This document shows, in pieces, positions 7,547 to 13,756 of a DNA stretch of 17,143 nt. Within the stretch, counting starts at the first letter, position 1, and each line of letters opens with the position of its first letter. This DNA comes from Thermoplasmata archaeon. GTDB lineage: Archaea > Thermoplasmatota > Thermoplasmata > GCA-020350865. The notes beneath the pieces were generated by a model. That model was given only the letters and a program-made list of their open reading frames with translations. It did no database searches and was not told where the DNA came from. Both the position numbers and the translations under genes were made by a program. The stretch is from contig CP070726.1 of the NCBI GenBank assembly GCA_020350865.1, forward strand, positions 1,363,223-1,380,365, written 5' to 3'.

Positions 7547-10500
7547 AGTGAGATTTGCCATGGGCACATCGTTTTGAAAGCCGAAGGTCGGCCCCATCGT
7601 CCAATTCCTTTCCCACACATCTGTATAGATGAATCCATCCCAGTATCTCGCTACACTCTCATCAGGTAACGGGTCTGGAACTGTGCCTGCAAGACCGTAT
7701 GAGATCTGTTCGATTACGACACCTTTCTGGAAGAGTGTGATGGTGTCCCCTTCAGGATTCAAACCCCCTTGAATGGTGACATTGAAAAGGGCGTAGCCGT
7801 CAGGATTTGCAGTGGGGATGGACCATATGCCTGAAAGGGTTCCATACGAGCCTGAATCAATGTAAAAATCACCGGAACCGAAGTTGATGGGCGGATACCA
7901 GGGATTGTAGAGCTCGATATGTGCCACCGCAGATTCATTATCAGATATCTCGGTTACAAGTACCTGTAAGCTGGAATCGAAAACCCAACCGGCAGCTTCC
8001 GAGGTGGTGTCGTTATGGCCTTGAAATGCGCCGCCTCCATCGGGCACCCTGCGCACGCTCATGCCCGGGGCATGCGGTGAATTCCATCCAACCATGTCGA
8101 GAAGGAGTCCATTGTTATCAAGTAGATAGACATTATCGCGTTGTGCGGTCATATTCTGGAATAATGCTGTCAGTGCAGGGTCCGCACCGTTGTATTTGAT
8201 GATGTGCCTCTCGAACGAATCCAGCAGTATATCTCCGAAACCTGAGAGCTGGTATACATTGTCGCATACGACATAGTAGTCCTTTATGTTGATGGTTCCT
8301 CCCAGCCCTTTGTTGATGATAACCACATATCCCCCGTCAGGTGCTATTGGATTGAACATTACCTCGTTCAGGATTATCAGGGGGGATGGATTTATGGGAA
8401 AGACATCATTTTGGCTGCCCCACGTGGGGCCAGACGAGGAACTTTTCGTCCATTCATCACTGTATCCTATAATACCGTCATCCCAGTATCGTGCTGTGGA
8501 ATTTCCCAAAGGAGGATCTGGTGCAACACCCCTTGTGCCGAAGGGAACGCTCTCCACTGGAACGGCCTCTGTGAAGATCAGATCAAATACATCTCCCTCA
8601 TTATTTATAGGCGCCCCTCCCGTCCTGGTGAAGACGGAATAACTTCCGGAAGGGATGGGATCTGGGCCCCAATTTCCGATCATGTCGCCACCCTCCACGG
8701 AGAGCTTCCAGGTTGATGTGCCTGGAGTCCCTGGGACCTTGTCCCCGCCCCTGGGATTGTAGATTTCCACCTGCTCCGAATCGGGCGAGAACTCGGTGAT
8801 CATCATGGTTGGAACCTGGTCGAAGACCCAGTCTGCTAACATTGAAGTGGAGTCATCAAAGCCCTGATGCGTGCCCGCACCTTCAGGCATCCTTGACATG
8901 AAGCGTCCCTTTGTGTGCAAAGAGCTCCATCCCACCATATCAAGGAGGTTGTCGGAGTTGTCGTACAGGTAGACGTTGTCCGAGGTGTTGTTCATATTTG
9001 CGAAGAAAACAGGCATCTTGGATCGGTTTAGCACGAAATATCTACTGTTCTGGTCAAGAACGGTGCCAAAGGGTATGATGAACTCGTTGTCGCAGACGAT
9101 CCGGTACCCGGAGATGTCCTCGGGGGAGCCCCCCGTGTACATCAGCTCAACATACGCTTCCGCGGGGTCGTTCGGATTGAACATCACCCTGTTGAGCACC
9201 ACCTGCGGTGAAGGTATGATATCACCGATATCGTTTGCGGCGCCCCAAGTGGGGCCCGTTGTGCCATTGCGGATCCACTCATCAATGAAATCGATTTTGT
9301 ACGCACCATACCGTCTTGCAACGGACTCACCGCCCAAAGGATCGGGGGCAGTGCCCTTCCGGCCGAACGACACCTCGTCCATTAGACTGATGTCCACTCC
9401 ATCATCTTTATAGAGGCCGATTGTCCCTCCTTCCTGCCCGATGTTTTCCCCGAAATCAAGGGTGAAGACACCATATTCGTAGATGGGGAGCGGAACCTTG
9501 TCCCAACTGCCCGCCAGCTGGGAGGAACCTCCATCAACCGAAAGGAAGAATCCTTCACCTGACATATTTGTGGCCCCGCGTCCGTAATTGTACACCTCGA
9601 TGCGCTGGGTCCCCGAGTCGCCATCCGAGAATTCAGTTATTCGAAAGCCTGTGATTTGGTGCTTGTAGTAGTATTGCGCATCTTTCAGTGCGGTGATCAT
9701 GTTGCCGAACGTGCTGTTTACCGCAACGACCAAGGTGAGTGTTCTTGATGAGCCGGGCCCAAGCGTGATATCGTCCCATCCCACCGAGGATGAGCGGTTC
9801 CCGGGTGTTGCCCCCACCACGCTGTTTGGTGCGTGGAGTCGGTTGTAGAGCCACGTGTCGTCGGTATACAGCAGCTTGTACTCGTCCCATGTGTATGTGT
9901 CATGGTAATCCGCTGAAAAATAATGGGTGATGGGATCGGAGGCAATACCCGGGCCGAATCCGATGGTGGTACCGCTGTCGTCCTGGACCCAATATGTGCC
10001 GGTTCCAGGGTCATAACCGTCATGGTCGTCACCCGGATCACCGCCCACCCCGCCATTTGCCCCCACAATTGATAACGGCAACTCCAATCCAAAGGAAATA
10101 TTGGTAATTGTCTCGGTCTTCATGTTCAACAGGGACCACTGAATTATGGCCCAGTCCTTGTTTATTACCGTCCACGTCGTCTGATTGATGAGGATGTCGT
10201 TGGGATCACCAGTTCCGGCACCGGTGTTCTTGAGGGAGGCATAGCTCTTCTCTATCGTGCCGTCATCGATTACCATGTCCAGGGAGGTGACATGGGTTAG
10301 ATCGTCCTCCTGGGCATAGGGCCAGACAGAATAGTAGGAATCCGCAATATTCAAAGTCCCCGGATCATGATCGTAGTTGTCCTGATCCATTACCAGACCG
10401 ATGTACCCGAAGGTGATTATGGGGTCCCGTACGTCCTGAGGCTGCCCCTGCCATGTGAATCCCTTCAGGATCCGCCCGAAATCTGTGACCTGCTCGACCC

Positions 10501-10669
10501 ATAGATTACCGTTGTCATGGGTGAGAATAGCAGCGGATGTATTGGGAACATGTACGGTGATGCCGATTAAAAGCATGCTGGATATGAGGGTCATGCTCAT
10601 CGTAAAAGAAAAGATCCTCCCATGCTTGTGCACATCTCCTCTCCTTGATGTCTTTTCATCCGGGAACAT
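7544..10669 (-). CDS. Secreted multi-LTD protein, N-terminal part of gene B
   Basis: The frame has 1041 codons from ATG 10669 to TAA 7544-7546. The ATG was chosen because it aligns with gene A's start; a TTG at 10675 is also in frame, and a stop lies just upstream of it. Residues about 20-47 form a hydrophobic signal sequence ending NTSAA. Residues about 48-338 are an unassigned beta-rich domain shared with gene A (motifs TDFGRILKGFTWQG, GDPNDILINQT, DDTWLYNRLHA). Five lamin-tail-like units follow at about 340-480, 489-620, 622-757, 764-900 and 903-1035. Two subtypes alternate: one ends in APDPL..ESVAR followed by GPTWG, the other carries NVYLYDN...LDMVGWSS and AAGWVFD. LTD domains occur widely in exported and nuclease-linked proteins and are thought to bind partners or surfaces. 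The protein ends at a unit boundary where gene A continues without a stop. Function unknown; a cell-surface or extracellular role is inferred. Confidence 0.85.
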   Translation of the reverse strand: MFPDEKTSRRGDVHKHGRIFSFTMSMTLISSMLLIGITVHVPNTSAAILTHDNGNLWVEQVTDFGRILKGFTWQGQPQDVRDPIITFGYIGLVMDQDNYDHDPGTLNIADSYYSVWPYAQEDDLTHVTSLDMVIDDGTIEKSYASLKNTGAGTGDPNDILINQTTWTVINKDWAIIQWSLLNMKTETITNISFGLELPLSIVGANGGVGGDPGDDHDGYDPGTGTYWVQDDSGTTIGFGPGIASDPITHYFSADYHDTYTWDEYKLLYTDDTWLYNRLHAPNSVVGATPGNRSSSVGWDDITLGPGSSRTLTLVVAVNSTFGNMITALKDAQYYYKHQITGFRITEFSDGDSGTQRIEVYNYGRGATNMSGEGFFLSVDGGSSQLAGSWDKVPLPIYEYGVFTLDFGENIGQEGGTIGLYKDDGVDISLMDEVSFGRKGTAPDPLGGESVARRYGAYKIDFIDEWIRNGTTGPTWGAANDIGDIIPSPQVVLNRVMFNPNDPAEAYVELMYTGGSPEDISGYRIVCDNEFIIPFGTVLDQNSRYFVLNRSKMPVFFANMNNTSDNVYLYDNSDNLLDMVGWSSLHTKGRFMSRMPEGAGTHQGFDDSTSMLADWVFDQVPTMMITEFSPDSEQVEIYNPRGGDKVPGTPGTSTWKLSVEGGDMIGNWGPDPIPSGSYSVFTRTGGAPINNEGDVFDLIFTEAVPVESVPFGTRGVAPDPPLGNSTARYWDDGIIGYSDEWTKSSSSGPTWGSQNDVFPINPSPLIILNEVMFNPIAPDGGYVVIINKGLGGTINIKDYYVVCDNVYQLSGFGDILLDSFERHIIKYNGADPALTALFQNMTAQRDNVYLLDNNGLLLDMVGWNSPHAPGMSVRRVPDGGGAFQGHNDTTSEAAGWVFDSSLQVLVTEISDNESAVAHIELYNPWYPPINFGSGDFYIDSGSYGTLSGIWSIPTANPDGYALFNVTIQGGLNPEGDTITLFQKGVVIEQISYGLAGTVPDPLPDESVARYWDGFIYTDVWERNWTMGPTFGFQNDVPMANLT
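8381..9202 (-). repeat. Extra LTD pair in gene B absent from gene A
   Basis: Gene B carries a 274-residue block (from VVLNRVMFN up to the next LIILNEVMFN) consisting of one unit of each LTD subtype. In gene A the first unit is followed directly by the type that begins INEVMFYP and contains GGYIVLINKD, which matches gene B's next unit (GGYVVIINKG). The block is therefore either an insertion in B or a loss from A. It has a close relative later in gene B, in the unit that starts right after the in-frame stop. Confidence 0.65.
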
Positions 10670-10874
10670 GTCCAACCCTTACCTGCGGCATAGGTTTCGC
10701 ATTTTTCTTGAGGGTGGCTTGCATGACCTCCTATTTCATTTTCCCTGATTTTTCCGGCGCCCTAGTTCCGTGATTCATCACATTGTATACCTCGGTTCAC
10801 AAGCAAGGATACAAGCCCACTCCTTGATATTTGAATTGTTTTCATAGCATATCTACTTTTCTAATAAGAAAAGG

Positions 10875-10887
10875 TATTATAAATATT
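10875..10887 (-). promoter_or_regulatory. TATA box of gene B
   Basis: The minus strand reads AATATTTATAATA, a good archaeal TATA element, about 25 nt before the conserved AGAAAAGTAGATA block that would hold the start site. The gene A counterpart (ATAATACCT at 4574-4566) keeps only the right half. Confidence 0.6.
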
Positions 10888-10940
10888 ATCTGGTAGGATT
10901 TTTGCCCGTATTAAAGGTCAAATTCCCCTTAAAACCGGAT

Positions 10941-10946
10941 AAAAAA
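10941..10946 (-). terminator. T-run terminator after larE
   Basis: Ten bases after the larE stop codon the minus strand has GCCC followed by six T residues. Archaeal termination commonly uses oligo-T without a hairpin, so this is a plausible end for the larE transcript, just before the gene B promoter blocks. Confidence 0.45.
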
Positions 10947-10955
10947 GGGCAATAT

Positions 10956-11804
10956 CTACTCGTTTAGACTCCCTGTCCTATAACCCTCCAGGTCCAGTGC
11001 CACATATTTGAAGCCGAGAGCCTTGATTGCGGGGATGGCCTTCCTCAGCCCCTCTATATCCACCTTTTCCTGGCGTCCTATTTCGATTCTCGCAATCTCC
11101 CCGTGGATTCTCACACGCACATCCCGAAAGCCCAATGCTTTAACGGCCTCCTCGGCTTTCTCCACACGCTTGAGGTCCTCCTCGTTTATGCGAGTATGTC
11201 TTGGAAACCTGGAAGAGAGACATGCCATCTGGGGCTTGTCCCATGTGGAGAGGCCAAGGGCCTTTGAAACCTTGCGTATGTCCTCCTTGCTCATTTTGGC
11301 CTCAAGCAGTGGGCTTCTTACCTTATTTTGCACTGCAGCTTCCCTTCCAGGCCGGAAATCATCCAGGTCATCATGGTTGGAGCCGTCGAATATGCATTCG
11401 TAGCCCTCCTTATCCTTGATCTCGTTTAATACAGTGAACAATCCGTCCTTGCAGTAATAGCAGCGCTTCTCATCGTTTTTTGCGAATCTATCGTCCGAAA
11501 GCTCGTTGTGCTGAATAAAACGGAGGTTCAGGCCGTATTTTACCCCAAAAGCCCTGGCCTCCGACAATTCGCTTCGGGGTAGTGTGAGGGAATCGGCTGT
11601 GACACATAAGCATTTTGGACCCAACCGGCTGCATAGGTACGCAAGCAGCGCACTGTCCACTCCGCCCGAAAAGGCCACGATACAGCTTCTACACTGTTTG
11701 ATACTGTTGCACAGTTCCGCGTATTTTTCGGCCAGTTCCGGGTCTTCTTTGCCGATGACCTCGGTCAATTCGTCCAATTGATAGGAAGTATCCCCATGGT
11801 TCAT
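10956..11804 (-). CDS. larE: LarE-family ATP-dependent sulfurtransferase
   Basis: This 282-residue protein is close to the usual length of LarE (about 270-280). LarE adenylates a pyridinium biscarboxylic acid mononucleotide and transfers sulfur to it, a step in making the nickel-pincer cofactor of lactate racemase and related enzymes. The PP-loop ATP-binding motif SGGVDS is at 46-51. A CYYC pair is at 115-118. The family motif KPQMACLSSRFPR spans 190-202, and its Cys195 lines up, by motif memory, with the sacrificial cysteine of Lactiplantibacillus LarE. No second cysteine follows closely, so the single-cysteine sacrificial form is more likely than the iron-sulfur form; this is inference. The C-terminal part is an alpha/beta domain (VRVRIHGEIARIEIG). 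No larA, larB or larC is in view, so another thiolation substrate is possible. The ATG at 11804 lies about 29 nt from an AT-rich box, suggesting a leaderless or nearly leaderless transcript. Confidence 0.87.
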   Translation of the reverse strand: MNHGDTSYQLDELTEVIGKEDPELAEKYAELCNSIKQCRSCIVAFSGGVDSALLAYLCSRLGPKCLCVTADSLTLPRSELSEARAFGVKYGLNLRFIQHNELSDDRFAKNDEKRCYYCKDGLFTVLNEIKDKEGYECIFDGSNHDDLDDFRPGREAAVQNKVRSPLLEAKMSKEDIRKVSKALGLSTWDKPQMACLSSRFPRHTRINEEDLKRVEKAEEAVKALGFRDVRVRIHGEIARIEIGRQEKVDIEGLRKAIPAIKALGFKYVALDLEGYRTGSLNE

Positions 11805-11824
11805 GGCACAAACCCATGGGGGTG

Positions 11825-11840
11825 ATTTTATTTAAATTTT
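11825..11840 (-). promoter_or_regulatory. AT-rich box of the larE promoter
   Basis: The minus strand has AAAATTTAAATAAAAT, centred about 29 nt upstream of the larE ATG. This spacing would place transcription at or within a few bases of the start codon. The element lies in a 90-bp divergent region shared with the AMMECR1 gene. Confidence 0.5.
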
Positions 11841-11851
11841 ACAACAATAGA

Positions 11852-11859
11852 CTATAAAT
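11852..11859 (+). promoter_or_regulatory. TATA box of the AMMECR1-pyrC operon
   Basis: CTATAAAT lies about 39 nt before the chosen ATG. A start site about 25 nt downstream would leave a leader of roughly 10-15 nt. GTGAT at 11887-11891, which matches the archaeal anti-Shine-Dalgarno end, is 3 nt before the ATG and supports that start. Confidence 0.5.
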
Positions 11860-11894
11860 GCCTGCAGTTGCATTACCTTGCTTGCAGTGATACC

Positions 11895-12497
11895 ATGTAT
11901 TCCCTGGAAGACGGCAGGTTCGCCGTTACAACGGCAAGGAAGATCGTTGAAGCGGGAGCCTCGGGCAGGGAGTACGCCATTGACGCAGCCCCCGAGATAT
12001 TCAAGCAGAAATCGGGGGTCTTTGTCACCATTAGCACCTTTCCCAAGCACAATCTCAGGGGCTGCATTGGTTATCCCGAGCCCGTGTTTCCCTTAATCGA
12101 GGCCCTGGAGGGCGCGGCCCAGAGTGCAGCCCTCAGGGACCCGAGGTTCCCGCCTGTTAGGGAGGATGAACTGGACGGCCTCGTAATAGAGGTCTCCCTG
12201 CTCACGCCCCCCGAGCTGATTCAGGTGGATAAACCCAAGCAGTACGTTAAAGAGGTGAAGATAGGCAGGGACGGGCTCATTGTGGAGAGGGGCATTGCAA
12301 AGGGTCTGCTCCTTCCCCAGGTACCTGCGGAATGGAAGTGGAAGACGGACGAGTTCCTCTCGCATACCTGTATGAAGGCAGGACTTCCTGCGGACTGCTG
12401 GCTTGCCGAGGGTACAAAGATATACAAATTCACTGCCGAGATATTTGCTGAGACCGAGCCGAACGGGGAGGTCGTCTTGAAACAACTGGGGGATTAA
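11895..12497 (+). CDS. AMMECR1-domain protein
   Basis: This 200-residue protein matches the AMMECR1 family (COG2078), which is found in archaea, bacteria and eukaryotes and whose biochemical role is not settled. The hallmark LRGCIG is at 54-59, followed by RDPRFPPV at 81-88 and GLLLPQVP at 137-144. The family normally begins with a short segment like MYSLEDGRFAV, so the ATG at 11895 was chosen over an in-frame TTG nine codons upstream; GTGAT just before it supports this. Length is normal for archaeal members. The gene is followed after 2 nt by pyrC and is probably co-transcribed with it. In many archaea AMMECR1 genes sit near Memo and radical-SAM genes, but those partners are not in this window. 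The conserved cysteine in LRGCIG suggests a catalytic or thiol role, which is inference. Confidence 0.92.
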   Translation: MYSLEDGRFAVTTARKIVEAGASGREYAIDAAPEIFKQKSGVFVTISTFPKHNLRGCIGYPEPVFPLIEALEGAAQSAALRDPRFPPVREDELDGLVIEVSLLTPPELIQVDKPKQYVKEVKIGRDGLIVERGIAKGLLLPQVPAEWKWKTDEFLSHTCMKAGLPADCWLAEGTKIYKFTAEIFAETEPNGEVVLKQLGD

Positions 12498-12499
12498 CG

Positions 12500-13756
12500 A
12501 TGGAAGTGGTCATAGAGGGAAATGCCTTTGTGAGAGGCGGGCTTCAGAAATGCGCCATCGGTATCGAGGACGGCAAGATAAAGGATATCAAGAAGATATT
12601 GAAGGGCGATAAACACCACGATTTCGGGGACAAGCTCGTCCTGCCCGCAGCAGTGGATGCACATGTACATTTCCGCGAGCCCGGGATGACCCACAAGGAG
12701 GATTTCGAATCAGGAACCGCCTGCGCCGCCCATGGAGGGATATCCTGCGTGCTCGATATGCCCAATACCCAACCGCCCACCACAACAGTGGATGCCCTCA
12801 ATGAAAAGATCAGGTTGGCCTCGGAAAAGGCCCATGTCGATTTCGGTATTTATGCCGGTATTACAAAGGACTCAGATATCGAAGGACTGTCAAAGCTGGC
12901 AACAGCATTTAAGATCTATCTGGCCACCACCACAGGTGAGCTGCTCTTTGATGACTGGGAGGCCCTTGGTAATGTCTTTAACAGAATAGACAAGACGGAA
13001 AAGAAGGTCGCAGTGCACTGCGAGGATAATAATCTGATAGATAAGACCGCCCAACCGGAGACCTTGGAGGACCACCACAAATCCCGACCCAACCAGTGCG
13101 AGGCCCAGGCCATAGAGAAGGTCTTGGCCCTCTGGCCCAAACCCCAATTGCATATCTGTCATGTTTCTACAATGGAAGGTGTGGACTTGGTGAGAAAGGC
13201 GGATGTCTCGTCAGAGGTTTCCCCTCACCACCTGTTACTCAACCATAGGGCCAACCTAGAGGCAAGGGGCAAGGTCAATCCGCCCCTCAGGGATATGAAG
13301 GACCAGGAGGCATTGTGGGATGCCTTTTCAAAGGGCGAGATAGACATAGTCGCCTCGGACCATGCCCCGCACACCCCGGAGGAAAAAGAGAAATTTACGG
13401 AGGCGCCCTCCGGCGTTCCCGGCGTGGAGACAATGCTGCCGCTACTGCTCGTGCATGTGAAGCTGGACCGGTTGGACCTGTCCAAACTGGTTCGTGCGGT
13501 AAGTGAAAGGCCGGCTAAAATGTTCGGGCTGAACAAGGGCGTACTGGAGGTGGGAAGGGACGCCGACATCATCATGGTGGACATGAGAAAGGAGAAAGAA
13601 ATAAAAACCAAGAAGCTCCATTACAAGTGCGGCTGGACACCTTACGAGCGCTTCACAGCCGTCTTCCCCAGGTTCACGTTCGTGCGCGGCGAGATGATTG
13701 TCGAGGACTGGGAACTGACTGGGGAGAAGGGGTTCGGGAGAATGGCCAAGGATTAG
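12500..13756 (+). CDS. pyrC: Dihydroorotase
   Basis: This 418-residue cytoplasmic amidohydrolase catalyses the reversible cyclisation of carbamoyl-aspartate to dihydroorotate, the third step of UMP synthesis. Ligands are visible: HVHFREPG with His55 and His57 and substrate-binding Arg59; Lys138 in FKIYLATTTGE, placed like the carboxylated lysine of animal and many archaeal enzymes; His173 in VAVHCED; His221 in ICHVST; VNPPLR at 259-264; and Asp287 in SDHAPH. The C-terminus returns to the beta-sandwich with GRDADIIMVD. All expected residues are present, so the gene looks functional. The start follows the AMMECR1 stop by 2 nt, pointing to translational coupling. The stop codon overlaps that of the convergent gene C. 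An allantoinase or hydantoinase is a less likely reading, given the KIYL motif and PPLR. Confidence 0.93.
   Translation: MEVVIEGNAFVRGGLQKCAIGIEDGKIKDIKKILKGDKHHDFGDKLVLPAAVDAHVHFREPGMTHKEDFESGTACAAHGGISCVLDMPNTQPPTTTVDALNEKIRLASEKAHVDFGIYAGITKDSDIEGLSKLATAFKIYLATTTGELLFDDWEALGNVFNRIDKTEKKVAVHCEDNNLIDKTAQPETLEDHHKSRPNQCEAQAIEKVLALWPKPQLHICHVSTMEGVDLVRKADVSSEVSPHHLLLNHRANLEARGKVNPPLRDMKDQEALWDAFSKGEIDIVASDHAPHTPEEKEKFTEAPSGVPGVETMLPLLLVHVKLDRLDLSKLVRAVSERPAKMFGLNKGVLEVGRDADIIMVDMRKEKEIKTKKLHYKCGWTPYERFTAVFPRFTFVRGEMIVEDWELTGEKGFGRMAKD

Larger units (their letters stand above)
10670..10955 (-). promoter_or_regulatory. Intergenic promoter and leader of gene B
   Basis: On the minus strand this gap carries the same ordered blocks as the gene A upstream region: GAATTTGACCTTTAA (10925-10911), a TATA-like AATATTTATAATA running into CCT (10887-10872), AGAAAAGTAGATA (10862-10850) and AGGAGTGGGCTTG (10824-10812). 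The TATA-to-AGAAAAG spacing fits transcription starting near 10850-10855, giving a leader of about 180 nt. Further down, a GGAGGT (10733-10728) lies one base before an ATG that opens a 22-codon frame overlapping the gene B start (10724-10656). That spacing is too tight for an ordinary ribosome binding site. Confidence 0.6.

Noticed and set aside
11868..11894. Upstream TTG start for the AMMECR1 gene
   Set aside because: The family begins at MYSLEDGRF; the extra nine residues are not conserved in type, and GTGAT is positioned for the ATG at 11895.
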